The position numbers and the translations under genes were made by a program. Shown in pieces: positions 17,195-26,164 of a stretch of 64,000 bases of DNA. The notes beneath the pieces were generated by a model. The model saw only the letters and a list, made by a program, of their open reading frames with translations, was not told the origin of the DNA and ran no database searches. Numbering within the stretch: the first letter of the stretch is position 1; each line of letters starts with the position of its first letter. The DNA comes from Spongisporangium articulatum (lineage in GTDB: Bacteria > Actinomycetota > Actinomycetes > Actinomycetales > Kineosporiaceae): contig NZ_JBITLV010000001.1 of assembly GCF_044465595.1 (NCBI RefSeq), positions 992,001-1,056,000 on the forward strand, given 5' to 3'.

Positions 17195-17851
17195 TCACGC
17201 CCAGATCGCCCGCTCCAGCCGCCGGTACGGCCGGCGCACGATCGCCAGCATCAGGACGATCACCGGTCCCGCCGTCTTCTTCAGCGTGGCGAGTTCCTCC
17301 GGTGTGCAGGCGTCGGCGATGCGGGGGAGCTCGAACGACAACCGGCCGTTCCTGCGCACCTGCGCCTCGACCTCGGCCCAGTCGCCGACCGACAGGTACC
17401 TCAGGATGACCGGGAACACGTCGCGCTCCTCCTCGGCGATGTGCTCCTCGAGCAGGTCCCGCAGCTGGGCCAGCTGGAGGGCCAACGCGGCGGCGGCGTC
17501 CTCCGAGTCCGGCGCCGTGGCCAGGGCCCGGGCCGCCTCGCGCAGCCGGGCCAGCTTCGGGTCCAGCACGCTGTGGTCGTCGCTCAGTTCGGTCAGGTCG
17601 ATGTGCCCACCGGCCCGCTTCTCGATCACGGGCCAGAGGATGTCGTCCTCCGCGGCGTGGTGGTGGTGGACGGATTCGGCCAGCAGTTCCAGGTATGTCG
17701 CCAGCGCCCGGGTCCGTCGTGGGGTGGCGGCTACGCGGCCCGCGCTGATCGCCTGGGCGACCTCGGCGGTGCGGCGCAGGTCGCGCAGCATCACCCGGTG
17801 GGCCAGCCGCATGCCGATGATGTCCGGTTCGACGTGCTCTGCAGTAGTCAT
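17195..17851 (-). CDS. Hemerythrin domain protein
   Basis: Four-helix di-iron protein, 218 residues. Seen: the ligand pattern H (AHRVMLRDL), HHHHAAEDDILWP, DDHSVLD, and HIAEEERDVFP, as in oxygen- or NO-sensing bacterial hemerythrin-like proteins. The ATG at 17851 is followed directly by the helix VEPDIIGMRLAHR. The C-terminal hydrophobic stretch AGPVIVLMLAIVRRP is unusual and could bind membrane or partner. It is convergent with the AfsR-like gene and divergent from the diguanylate cyclase, which may fit gas sensing and c-di-GMP signalling (inference). Confidence 0.88.
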   Translation of the reverse strand: MTTAEHVEPDIIGMRLAHRVMLRDLRRTAEVAQAISAGRVAATPRRTRALATYLELLAESVHHHHAAEDDILWPVIEKRAGGHIDLTELSDDHSVLDPKLARLREAARALATAPDSEDAAAALALQLAQLRDLLEEHIAEEERDVFPVILRYLSVGDWAEVEAQVRRNGRLSFELPRIADACTPEELATLKKTAGPVIVLMLAIVRRPYRRLERAIWA

Positions 17852-17973
17852 GTCGCACAGCCTCGGCCCGACCTCTTAAGCGGCACTTCTCCGGCACTTG
17901 CCGTCCGGGTTCAAGTGCGGCCGTCCGGGTGACGATCCAGCACGAGAGCCGGAGGTGGGGAGGTGAGGCGTCG

Positions 17974-19182
17974 GTGAAGTCCAAGCACCGCGCGCCGCGC
18001 GGTGGCGCGCTGCGCCGTGCCCTGCGCACCGCCGTCGAGCAGATCGCCCCCTACGACATCGACGCCGCCCGCCGGGTGGGCGCCGCGATCATCGCCGTCT
18101 TCGCCGTCAGCGTGTTCGTGGGCACCCAGGCGGTACCGGTCCCGACGGAACTGCGGATCAGCGTGGGCTACGTCGTCCCGGCCCTGCTGCTCGGCAGCGC
18201 CGCCCTGCTGATGCTGGTCCGGGCTCTGGTCGCCCCCGCCATGCTGCTGTTCAGCGTGCTGGGGGTGGTGCTGATCGCCGTCCTGAACATCCTGACCCAC
18301 GACGCCTCGGCCGGCGCCCAGGTGGCCTTCTGCGCACCGGTCATGTTCGCGGCCTCGCAGCTGAAACCGGCCGCTTCGCTGACCACCCTGGTGGCCGCCG
18401 TGGCGGCCGAGGTGACCACCGTCCTGACCCTGAACAACAGCGGCGCCGGGTACGCCGACATCGCGTACGTCTCCAGCAGCCTGATCGCGATCGGCCTGCT
18501 GCTGATCGCCGCCGGGCGCCGTCAGTACCGGCTCGTCCAGCAGTTGGAGCGCCGCGCGGCCATCGACCCGCTGACCGGGCTGGTCACCCGCAGCGTGCTG
18601 GACGGCGCCGTGACCTCCGCGCTGAACACGGCGGGGGCGGTGGACCGCGCCGGGACGGCGATGATCCTCATCGACGTGGACCACTTCAAGTCCGTGAACG
18701 ACAGCTTCGGTCACCCGATCGGCGACGACGCGCTGGCCCACGTGGCGGCGCTGCTGGTCGCCCAGGTCCCGACCGACGCCGTGGTGAGCCGGCTCGGGGG
18801 CGACGAGTTCGCCGTCCTGCTGCCCGGTTGCGACGCGGAGGTGGCGACGGCGATCGCCGAGGAGTTCGGCGAGGCCGTGCGGCGCAGCCCGCTGCGCCGA
18901 CCCGGCCAGGCCCGGCTGCCGCTGTCGATCAGCTGCGGGGTCGGGTACAGCGCCCCGGGCCGGATGACGTTGCGCCAGCTGTACGCCTGCGCCGACCACT
19001 CGCTCTACGAGGCGAAACGAGCCGGTCGCGGGCGCGTCGGCCCGCCGGCCGAGGAACCGCCCGAGGGCGCGACCCCCGGGGACGACGCCGGGCCGGTCCC
19101 GGAGGTCGGCGGCGGTGAGGAGCCGGGTCGGGTCCCGGCCCCGCGGACCCCACCCGCCGGCGTCACCCTGCACCAGCCATGA
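17974..19182 (+). CDS. Membrane diguanylate cyclase (GGDEF)
   Basis: Makes cyclic di-GMP from two GTP. Seen: about six hydrophobic segments in the first 190 residues, a short linker, then a GGDEF domain with DPLTGLVTR, ILIDVDHFKSVND and an intact SRLGGDEFAVLLPG. The RxxD inhibitory site upstream of GGDEF is not conserved, so product feedback is probably weak. The C-terminal 45 residues are Pro/Gly/Glu-rich and disordered. The GTG at 17974 is chosen because GGGGAGGTGAGG lies just upstream; the longer frame from 17929 lacks a ribosome site. No EAL domain. Confidence 0.87.
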   Translation: MKSKHRAPRGGALRRALRTAVEQIAPYDIDAARRVGAAIIAVFAVSVFVGTQAVPVPTELRISVGYVVPALLLGSAALLMLVRALVAPAMLLFSVLGVVLIAVLNILTHDASAGAQVAFCAPVMFAASQLKPAASLTTLVAAVAAEVTTVLTLNNSGAGYADIAYVSSSLIAIGLLLIAAGRRQYRLVQQLERRAAIDPLTGLVTRSVLDGAVTSALNTAGAVDRAGTAMILIDVDHFKSVNDSFGHPIGDDALAHVAALLVAQVPTDAVVSRLGGDEFAVLLPGCDAEVATAIAEEFGEAVRRSPLRRPGQARLPLSISCGVGYSAPGRMTLRQLYACADHSLYEAKRAGRGRVGPPAEEPPEGATPGDDAGPVPEVGGGEEPGRVPAPRTPPAGVTLHQP

Positions 19183-19293
19183 TGCGTTTGCGCATGATCA
19201 CCACAGGAGTTCTGCGTTTGCGCATGATCGACACCCTGTTGCAGTGATCATGCGCAAACGCAGCTTCTGTGCAGTGATCATGCGCAAACGCAG
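19183..19293. repeat. Four-copy inverted repeat cluster (TGCGTTTGCGCATGATCA)
   Basis: Two direct copies (19183-19200, 19212-19230) are followed by two inverted copies (19245-19263, 19275-19293, TGATCATGCGCAAACGCAG). The cluster fills the gap between the convergent GGDEF and GntR genes. It can form two nested or alternative hairpins and probably acts as a bidirectional terminator. The inverted copies carry GTGATCATG, the core also seen in the in-frame elements. Confidence 0.9.
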
Positions 19294-19304
19294 AACCGCG
19301 CAGG

Positions 19305-19961
19305 TCAGATGACGGAGCGGACCGCGCGTTCGAAGGTCGTCACGTGGGCGGCCGCGGCGGTGCGGGCGCCGTCGGCGTCGCCGTTCTGGATCGCCTCCAG
19401 CATCGGCAGGTGCTCGGTGCGGTGGTCGACCTCGGGCAGCCGGTCGAGGAACAGGTACCAGATGCGCAGCGACAGGTCGTAGTAGTGCTCGAGATCGGCC
19501 TGCAGGTACCGGTTGTGGCAGCACTTGTAGACCTCGCGGTGCACGAGGGTGTCGAGCTGCATCCCGGCCCGGCGCCCGCCCGGGTGGCGGCGCAGCGTGG
19601 CCGCGAGTTCGGCGAGCCGGCGCTTGTCGGCCTCGGTCGCGCGCTGCGCGGCGCGGTAGGCGGCCAGGCCCTCGAGCTGGCGGCGCACGTCGCAGATCAA
19701 CCCGTGGTCGGTGATGTCGATCTCGGCGACGAAGGTGCCCCGGCGGGGGTAGATGACGATCAGGTTCTCGGCCTCGAGCCGCTTGATCGCCTCCCGCAGC
19801 GGGGTGCGCCCGACCCCGAGCCGGGCGGTCAGCCCGTCCTCGTTGAGCGGGGTGCCCGGAGGGAGCTGTAACGTCACGACGAGGTCGCGCAGAGCGACGT
19901 ACGCCTGCTCCGCCAGAGGGGCGGCGGGGGCCCTCTGCTCCTCGTTGACGCTGGTCATCAC
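19305..19961 (-). CDS. GntR-family regulator, FCD subfamily
   Basis: Transcription factor of about 218 residues. Seen: N-terminal winged helix with LAEQAYVALRDLVV, PPGTPLNEDGLTARLGVGRTPLREAIKRLEAENL, then an all-helical FCD ligand domain with the metal-ligand type residues DVRRQLEG, LVHREVYKCC and AHVTTFERAV. ATG at 19961 (or 19958). It is divergent from soxB, with a TGATATATCA palindrome in the 91-base gap, so it most likely controls itself and the sarcosine oxidase operon. The effector could be sarcosine or a related metabolite (inference). Confidence 0.88.
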   Translation of the reverse strand: MMTSVNEEQRAPAAPLAEQAYVALRDLVVTLQLPPGTPLNEDGLTARLGVGRTPLREAIKRLEAENLIVIYPRRGTFVAEIDITDHGLICDVRRQLEGLAAYRAAQRATEADKRRLAELAATLRRHPGGRRAGMQLDTLVHREVYKCCHNRYLQADLEHYYDLSLRIWYLFLDRLPEVDHRTEHLPMLEAIQNGDADGARTAAAAHVTTFERAVRSVI

Positions 19962-19984
19962 GGGGTCTAGCCTAACGCAGCGAT

Positions 19985-19994
19985 TGATATATCA
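19985..19994. promoter_or_regulatory. Candidate GntR operator
   Basis: TGATATATCA is a perfect 10-base palindrome in the gap between the GntR gene and soxB, of the size and AT-rich type bound by FCD-class GntR proteins. TGATGATCA follows 4 bases later and could be a second half-site. Confidence 0.6.
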
Positions 19995-20052
19995 GTTGAT
20001 GATCAGTCGGGTGTCAGTGACTTTCCGAAATCGTCGAGGCGCAGGGAGTTCC

Positions 20053-21273
20053 GTGCACGGGCAGACGGGCCAGCAGCACCCCGACGTCCTCTGGCGCTCG
20101 CCGGAGCCGAAGCGGGCCTACGACGTGGTGATCGTCGGCGCGGGCGGGCACGGGCTGGCCACCGCCTACTACCTGGCCGCGCACCACGGCATCACCGACG
20201 TCGCGGTGCTCGAACGCGGCTGGCTGGCGGGCGGGAACATGGCCCGCAACACCACGATCATCCGGTCCAACTACCTCTGGGACGAGAGCGCCGGCATTTA
20301 CGAGAAGGCCCTGCAGCTGTGGCAGGGCCTACCCGGCGAGCTCGACTACGACTTCCTGTTCAGCCAGCGTGGGGTGCTCAACCTGGCGCACACCCTCGGC
20401 GACATCCGCGAGGGCAAGCGCCGGGTGCACGCCAACCAGCTGAACGGCGTGGACGGCGAGTGGCTCGACCGCGACGGCGTCGCCGAGGTCTGCCCGATCG
20501 TCAACCTCTCCGAGGACGTCCGGTACCCGGTGCTCGGCGGCACGTGGCAGCCGCGCGCCGGCATCGCCAAGCACGACCACGTCGCCTGGGCGCTGGCCCG
20601 TGGGGCCGACCGGCTCGGCGTCGACCTGGTCCAGCACTGCGAGGTCACCGAACTGCTCCGGGACGGCGACCGCGTCACCGGGGTGCGCACCCCGCGGGGC
20701 GACATCGCCGCGGGGTCGGTCGTGCTGGCCGCGGCCGGACATTCGTCGGTACTGGCCGACACGATCGGCCTGCGGCTGCCGGTACAGAGCCACCCCTTGC
20801 AGGCCCTCGTCTCCGAGCTGCTCGAGCCGGTGCACCCGACGGTCGTGATGAGCAACCACGTGCACGTCTACGTCAGCCAGGCGCACAAGGGCGAACTGGT
20901 GATGGGCGCGGGCGTCGACGGGTACAACGGCTACGGGCAGCGCGGGTCCGTGCACGTGATCGAGCACCAGATGGCCGCCGCGGTCGAGCTGTTCCCGATG
21001 TTCGCGGGCGCCCACGTGCTGCGGACGTGGGCGGGCATCGTCGACGTCACGCCCGACGCATCGCCCGTGGTCGGGCTCACGCCGTTCGAGGGGTTGTACG
21101 TCAACTGTGGCTGGGGGACGGGCGGTTTCAAGGCCACCCCGGCCGTCGGCTACGTGCTGGCCCACACGGTCGCGCACGGTGCACCGCACGAGCTGAACGC
21201 GCCGTTCAGCCTCGACCGGTTCACCAGTGGGGCCCTCATCGACGAGCACGGAGCCGCGGCGGTGGCGCACTGA
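20053..21273 (+). CDS. soxB: Heterotetrameric sarcosine oxidase, beta subunit
   Basis: Flavoprotein subunit that oxidises sarcosine; the alpha subunit hands the formaldehyde unit to tetrahydrofolate. Seen: 406 residues, FAD motif DVVIVGAGGHGLATAYYLA near residue 24, GGNMARNTTIIRSNYLWDES, and a His near 174 (RAGIAKHDHVAW) where known SoxB proteins bind FMN covalently. The GTG at 20053 has GGGAG upstream; the frame further upstream overlaps the operator region and is not used. It starts the soxB-soxD-soxA/G operon, and its stop overlaps soxD by 1 base. Confidence 0.93.
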   Translation: MHGQTGQQHPDVLWRSPEPKRAYDVVIVGAGGHGLATAYYLAAHHGITDVAVLERGWLAGGNMARNTTIIRSNYLWDESAGIYEKALQLWQGLPGELDYDFLFSQRGVLNLAHTLGDIREGKRRVHANQLNGVDGEWLDRDGVAEVCPIVNLSEDVRYPVLGGTWQPRAGIAKHDHVAWALARGADRLGVDLVQHCEVTELLRDGDRVTGVRTPRGDIAAGSVVLAAAGHSSVLADTIGLRLPVQSHPLQALVSELLEPVHPTVVMSNHVHVYVSQAHKGELVMGAGVDGYNGYGQRGSVHVIEHQMAAAVELFPMFAGAHVLRTWAGIVDVTPDASPVVGLTPFEGLYVNCGWGTGGFKATPAVGYVLAHTVAHGAPHELNAPFSLDRFTSGALIDEHGAAAVAH

Positions 21274-21539
21274 TGCTGCTCATCACCTGCCCCTGGTGCG
21301 GCGAACGCCCAGAGCCCGAGTTCGGCTACGGCGGTCAGGCCCACGTCGCGTACCCGGCCGACCCCTCGGCACTGTCCGACGAGGACTGGGCGCAGTACCT
21401 GTTCTTCCGCGACAACCCCAAGGGCCCGTTCGCCGAACGCTGGGTCCACGCGGCCGGGTGCCGCCGCTGGTTCAACGCCGTGCGCGACACCGCCACCAAC
21501 GAGTTCCTGCGGGTCTACCGGCCGGGGGAGGCTCGATGA
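21273..21539 (+). CDS. soxD: Sarcosine oxidase, delta subunit
   Basis: Small zinc subunit of the tetramer, 88 residues. Seen: C6 and C9 in CPWCG, H59 and C63 in RWVHAAGCRRW, which are exactly the four zinc-ligand positions known for SoxD. Overlaps soxB by 1 base (TGATG) and soxA by 4 bases (ATGA), so it is translationally coupled on both sides. Confidence 0.95.
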   Translation: MLLITCPWCGERPEPEFGYGGQAHVAYPADPSALSDEDWAQYLFFRDNPKGPFAERWVHAAGCRRWFNAVRDTATNEFLRVYRPGEAR

Positions 21540-24500
21540 GGCGACTCGAGACCGGTGGTGTCGTCGACCGCTCCGACGTGCGCCGGTTCACGCTCGACGG
21601 GACGACGTACGCCGGGTTCGGCGGGGACACGGTGGCCTCGGCGTTGCTCGCCTCGGGCGTGATCCACGTCGGGCGCTCGATCTACCGCGGCCGGCCGCGG
21701 GGCATCCTCACCGCCGGCCCCACCGAGCCGAACGCGTTCGTACAGGTCGAGTCCTGGCCGTCGGGCGCGGCGACCGAACCGCTGGTGCCGATGACGACAC
21801 TCGAGCTGGTCGACGGGCTCGAGCTGCGCTCGCTGTCCGGCATCGGGCGACTCGGTGGGCGCGACCTGTCCCGGTACGACGCGAGGTACGTGCACGTCGA
21901 CGTGCTCGTGGTCGGTGGGGGCGACGCCGGGCTGGAGGCCGCGGCGCAGGCGTCGGCCGCGGGTGAGCGGGTCCTGCTGGTGGAGGAGCGGCCGCACCTC
22001 GCCGGCCCGCTCGACCCGGCCCCCGACCTCACGGTGCTGACCCGGGCCGCGGCCGTCGGGCTGTACGACGCGAACTACGCGCTCGTCGTCGAGAAGCGCA
22101 CGGACCACCTGCCGGCCCCGGCCCCGGAAGGCGTCTCCCGCCAACGGGTCTGGCACGTCCGGGCCCGGCGGGTCGTGCTGGCCACCGGCGCGCACGAGCG
22201 GCCGCTGGTGTTCGCCGACAACGACCGGCCCGGGGTGATGCTGTCGTGGGCGGTGCACACGTACCTGGAGCGGTACGCGGTCGCGCCGGGCTCGCGCGCC
22301 GTCGTGGCGACGGTCGACGACGCGGCGTACCGGACGGCGCTGGCCCTCGTGCGCGCCGGGGTTCCCGTGGCCGCGCTGCTGGACTCGCGCCCGTCGCCGC
22401 CCCCGGAGCTCGTCGACCGGGTGCGCGCGGCCGGGGTCGAGGTCTATCCCGGTGAGGTGGTCACCGGGACGCGGGGTGACGAGACCGGGCGCGTGTCAGC
22501 GGTTCTCGCGGGTGGCCGGACGTTCGAGGCCGACCTGCTGGCCGTCGGCGGCGGCTGGAGCCCCGACCTGCACCTGTTCACCCAGGCCCGGGGGACGGTC
22601 CGCTGGGACGAGCGGTGCTCCGCGTTCCTGCCCGACGTCGCACCGCCCGGGGTCACCGTGGTCGGCGCGGCCCGGGACGGGCTGCCCCCGCACGGCGACG
22701 CCCCGCGACCGGTCTGGATCGCCGGGGCCGAGAACGCCGACCCGGCCACGCTGCACGACCACTTCGTCGACCTCCACCGGGACGCCACCGTGGCCGACGT
22801 CGCCCGCGCCGTCGGGGCCGGCCTGCACCACCTCGAGCACGTGAAGCGGTACACGACCATCGGCACCGGGCACGACCAGGGCCGCACCGCCGGGCTCAAT
22901 GCGGCGGGCCTCGTCGCGGGCCTGACCGGGCTGGAGGTGGCGGTTCTCGGGGCGACCGGGCAACGCCCGCCGTCCCATCCGGTGCTGTTCGCCGCCCTCG
23001 CCGGCCGCGAGGTCGGTGCGCTCGCCGACCCGGTGCGGGCCACCCCGATCCACCCGTGGCACGTCGCGCACGGGGCGGTGTTCGAGGACGTCGGCCAGTG
23101 GAAGCGCCCCCGGTTCTACCCGCGCGACGGCGAGTCGATGGACGACGCCGTGCTGCGTGAGTGCCACGCCACGCGGTCCTCCGTCGGGATGATGGACGCC
23201 AGCACGCTGGGCACGATCGAGATCGTCGGTCCGGACGCCCCGGAGTTCCTGAACCGCATGTACACCAATGCTTTTGCGAAGCTACCGGTCGGCTCCGCGC
23301 GCTACGGCCTGATGTGCGGGCCGGACGGCATGGTCATCGACGACGGCGTGACGATGCGCCTGGCGCCGGACCGGTACCTCATGTCGACCACCACGGGCAA
23401 CGCAGCCAAGATCCTCGACTGGCTGGAGGAATGGCTGCAGACCGAGTGGCCCGACCTGCGGGTCGCCAACACCTCGGCGACCGAGCAGTGGTCGACCGCC
23501 GCCGTCGTCGGTCCGCGCTCGCGCGACGTGGTGGCGAGAGTGCTGCCCGGGCTGGACGTCTCCGCCGACGCCTTCGGCTTCATGACGTTCCGGGAGGTGA
23601 CCTTCGCCGGTGGGTCGGGCGACGTCGCAGGGTACGTCGCCCGGATCTCGTTCTCGGGCGAGCTGGCCTTCGAGCTCAAGGTGCCCGGCTGGTACGGGCT
23701 CTCGCTGTGGGAGGCGGTGCACGCGGCGGGCGCCGAGTTCGGCATCACCCCCTACGGCACCGAGGCGATGCACGTGCTGCGGGCCGAGAAGGGGTACCCG
23801 ATCATCGGGCAGGACACCGACGGCACCGTCACCCCGTACGACCTGGGGATGAGCTGGATCGTCTCCAAGGCCAAGGACTTCGTGGGCAAGCGATCGTTCG
23901 GCCGCCCCGACGCGAGTCGCCCCGACCGGCGGCACCTGGTCGGCCTCCTGCCCGTCGACCCCACCGTGCTCATCCCCGAGGGGGCCCAGGTCGTCGAGGA
24001 CGGCCGGCTCGCGCCGGGCCCACTGGTCCTGCCGGCCGGCGGCGCCCGCGTCCCGATGATCGGCCACGTCACGTCGAGCTACCGCAGTGCTGCGCTCGGA
24101 ACCTTCGATTCACCGCGCGCTTTCGCCCTCGGGTTGGTGGCCGGGGGCCGCGACCGGCTCGGTTCCACCGTGCTCGCCGTCGGCGACGGCCAGGTCATCC
24201 CGGCGGTTCTCGCCGACCCCGTGCTGTACGACCCCGACGGCGCCCGCCGTGACGGCGACCCCACCCTCCCCCGTGATCAAGGAAATCTTGGTGATGGAGG
24301 CATTCTTCACCGTCGGTCGGCACTGCAGGGCCGTGCCTTTCCGGCGACGGAGGCCGTCACGATCGAGGAGCTCCCGCACCTCACCCAGGTGAACCTGAGG
24401 GTGACGCCCGGCACTCCGGCCGCGGGCGCCGTCCAGGGGGCCCTGGGCTTCGCCCTGCCCGGCCCGAACCGGGCTGCGACCCAGGCAGATCGGTCGGCCC

Positions 24501-24886
24501 TGTGGCTCGGTCCGGACGAGTGGCTGCTGCTCGGCCCCGACGGCGACGACCTCGTCGCCGTGCTCACCGAAGCCGTGACCGGCGACGAGCGCGCCTCGGT
24601 CGTCGACCTGTCCGCCAACCGCACGACGGTGCGGCTGCGCGGGACCGCCGCGACCGCCGTCCTCGAGAAGGGCTGCGCCCTCGACCTGCACGCCCGCGCG
24701 ACCACGGTCGACGAGCCCGGCCAGAGCTGGTGCGCGGTCACCCTGCTCTCGCGGCTGAACGTCATCCTGCAGAAGCCCGGCGACGACGAGTACCTGCTGC
24801 TCGTGCGCCCGTCGTTCGCCGGCTACCTCGCCGACTGGCTCCTCGACGCCGCCCACGAGTTCGCTCACCCTCCCGCAAACCCCTGA
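21536..24886 (+). CDS. Sarcosine oxidase alpha and gamma subunits fused in one frame
   Basis: A 1116-residue protein. Residues 1 to about 905 are SoxA: the ferredoxin-like N-terminal domain (FTLDGTTYAGFGGDTVASALL), an NAD/FAD-binding core (DVLVVGGGDAGLEAA, VVLATGAHERPLVF) and a GcvT-like folate domain (GMMDASTLGTIEIVGPDA). Residues from about 925 are SoxG (HRRSALQG, LTQVNLRV, VVDLSANRTTVRL, RSFAGYLADWLLD-like end). These are normally separate genes; here the joint is an in-frame stretch with the repeat core GTGATCAAGG (from 24273) and no stop. The fused frame was followed by hand through 24242-24360. A sequencing frameshift cannot be excluded but is not needed. Confidence 0.88.
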   Translation: MRRLETGGVVDRSDVRRFTLDGTTYAGFGGDTVASALLASGVIHVGRSIYRGRPRGILTAGPTEPNAFVQVESWPSGAATEPLVPMTTLELVDGLELRSLSGIGRLGGRDLSRYDARYVHVDVLVVGGGDAGLEAAAQASAAGERVLLVEERPHLAGPLDPAPDLTVLTRAAAVGLYDANYALVVEKRTDHLPAPAPEGVSRQRVWHVRARRVVLATGAHERPLVFADNDRPGVMLSWAVHTYLERYAVAPGSRAVVATVDDAAYRTALALVRAGVPVAALLDSRPSPPPELVDRVRAAGVEVYPGEVVTGTRGDETGRVSAVLAGGRTFEADLLAVGGGWSPDLHLFTQARGTVRWDERCSAFLPDVAPPGVTVVGAARDGLPPHGDAPRPVWIAGAENADPATLHDHFVDLHRDATVADVARAVGAGLHHLEHVKRYTTIGTGHDQGRTAGLNAAGLVAGLTGLEVAVLGATGQRPPSHPVLFAALAGREVGALADPVRATPIHPWHVAHGAVFEDVGQWKRPRFYPRDGESMDDAVLRECHATRSSVGMMDASTLGTIEIVGPDAPEFLNRMYTNAFAKLPVGSARYGLMCGPDGMVIDDGVTMRLAPDRYLMSTTTGNAAKILDWLEEWLQTEWPDLRVANTSATEQWSTAAVVGPRSRDVVARVLPGLDVSADAFGFMTFREVTFAGGSGDVAGYVARISFSGELAFELKVPGWYGLSLWEAVHAAGAEFGITPYGTEAMHVLRAEKGYPIIGQDTDGTVTPYDLGMSWIVSKAKDFVGKRSFGRPDASRPDRRHLVGLLPVDPTVLIPEGAQVVEDGRLAPGPLVLPAGGARVPMIGHVTSSYRSAALGTFDSPRAFALGLVAGGRDRLGSTVLAVGDGQVIPAVLADPVLYDPDGARRDGDPTLPRDQGNLGDGGILHRRSALQGRAFPATEAVTIEELPHLTQVNLRVTPGTPAAGAVQGALGFALPGPNRAATQADRSALWLGPDEWLLLGPDGDDLVAVLTEAVTGDERASVVDLSANRTTVRLRGTAATAVLEKGCALDLHARATTVDEPGQSWCAVTLLSRLNVILQKPGDDEYLLLVRPSFAGYLADWLLDAAHEFAHPPANP
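24271..24300. repeat. Partial GTGATCAAGG element at the soxA/soxG joint
   Basis: CCGTGATCAAGGAAATCTTG begins at 24271 and resembles the arms at 14672 and 36423, but no inverted partner is seen. It sits exactly where the soxA stop and soxG start would be expected. Confidence 0.5.
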
Positions 24887-24892
24887 TAGCGA

Positions 24893-24907
24893 GCCCCCAT
24901 CGGGGGC
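24893..24907. terminator. Short GC hairpin after the sox operon
   Basis: GCCCCC-ATC-GGGGGC, a perfect 6-base stem with a 3-base loop, begins 6 bases after the soxA/G stop. No T tract. It may only attenuate, because the MFS gene starts 21 bases later. Confidence 0.45.
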
Positions 24908-24928
24908 GATGCGGTGGTCACCGGGAGT

Positions 24929-26164
24929 ATGAGCGGCGTGCAGCGGTATCTCGCCCTCCTGAGGGTCCCCGGCGCCCTGGTCGCGTTCGTCTCGGCGACG
25001 GTCGCCCGGTTGCCGATCTCGATGGCCACGCTCGGCGCCGTCCTGCTCGTCCAGGAGGCGCGCGGTTCGTACGCGCTGGCCGGGGCCGTCACGGCCTGCT
25101 TCGCGCTGGGATCGGCGGTCGGGACCCCGTTCTGGGGGCGGCTGCTCGACCGGCACGGGCAGGCCCGGGTGCTGGCCCCGCCCGCCCTGATCTCGGCGGT
25201 CCTCCTCGTCGCGCTGGCGCTGGGCGCCGTGGGCGGCATGCCTGCCGCCGGGCTGGCCGGGCTGGCCGCGGGCGCCGGAGTGAGCTTCCCGCCCGTGTCA
25301 CCGGCGATGCGGGCGGCCTGGCAGGGCCTGCTGCCCGCCGAGGACGACCGGCAGGCGGCGTACGCGCTCGAGGCCGTGGCGATCGAGATGGTCTTCCTGC
25401 TCGGGCCGCTCGTGCTGTCGCTCCTGCTGGCCACGACCCCTGCCGAGGTGCCGCTGATCGTGACGGCCGTGCTACTGGCGGGTGGCACCCTCGCGTACGT
25501 CTCGACGTCGGCGTCGCGGGCGGTCCGCCCGCACAGGCCGGTCGGCGAGGACGTTCCGGCGGGGCCGCGCCTGTCGCTGTTCCGGAGCCGGGCGGTCGTC
25601 ACCGTGCTGGCGTCGGGAGCGTTCCTGGCGGCCGGTTTCGGGGGGCTGGACGTGGCGGTCGCGGCGACGGCGCAGGGCCTGTTCGGGCACCGCGAGCTGC
25701 TCGGCGTGCTCTACCTGGGCGTCGCGGGCGGCAGTGCCCTGGGCGGCCTCGTGTACGGGGCGCGCACCTGGCCGGGTTCCGACTGGCAGCGGCTGCGGTT
25801 CGTGCCCTCGGGCGTCGCCCTCGGCATGCTGCTGGCCGCCGGGTACGCCGCCTGGCTCACCCCCACCGACTCGCCGGCGGTGGCCGCCGTGGTGGCGGCC
25901 GTCGTCCTGTTGTCGACCGCGGGCGTCTTCATCGCGCCCTCGACGATCATCCAGCAGAACCTGGCCGACGCCCACGCCGGGAAGGGGCGCGGCGGCGAGG
26001 TCCAGTCTCTGTTGAGCGCGGCCATCACGGCCGGGGCGGCCGGTGGGACGGCGGTCGCGGGCGTGCTCGTGGACGCCGGCGGGGCGGCACTGTCGTACGG
26101 CGGGGCGGCGGTGGCGTTCTTCGGGGCGGGCGCGGTGACCCTGGCCCGCGGACGCCGAGTGTGA
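24929..26164 (+). CDS. MFS transporter
   Basis: Twelve-helix major facilitator protein, about 411 residues. Seen: ALGSAVGTPFWGRLLDRHGQARVL is motif A between helices 2 and 3, and VSFPPVSPAMRAAW resembles motif C. Close relatives in actinobacteria are annotated only as MFS transporters. Start is uncertain: ATG 24929 is preferred, GTG 24914 has GGGGG six bases upstream. It lies just behind the sarcosine oxidase genes, but a role in that pathway is not shown. Its stop codon is part of the 26153-26226 inverted repeat. Confidence 0.85.
   Translation: MSGVQRYLALLRVPGALVAFVSATVARLPISMATLGAVLLVQEARGSYALAGAVTACFALGSAVGTPFWGRLLDRHGQARVLAPPALISAVLLVALALGAVGGMPAAGLAGLAAGAGVSFPPVSPAMRAAWQGLLPAEDDRQAAYALEAVAIEMVFLLGPLVLSLLLATTPAEVPLIVTAVLLAGGTLAYVSTSASRAVRPHRPVGEDVPAGPRLSLFRSRAVVTVLASGAFLAAGFGGLDVAVAATAQGLFGHRELLGVLYLGVAGGSALGGLVYGARTWPGSDWQRLRFVPSGVALGMLLAAGYAAWLTPTDSPAVAAVVAAVVLLSTAGVFIAPSTIIQQNLADAHAGKGRGGEVQSLLSAAITAGAAGGTAVAGVLVDAGGAALSYGGAAVAFFGAGAVTLARGRRV

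Noticed and set aside
19183..19293. Possible CRISPR array
   Set aside because: Only four copies, two of them inverted, with spacers of 11-14 bases and no cas genes.
21227..21535. Start of the soxA frame inside soxB/soxD
   Set aside because: This part translates to Arg-rich sequence; soxA proper starts at 21536 with a 4-base overlap to soxD.
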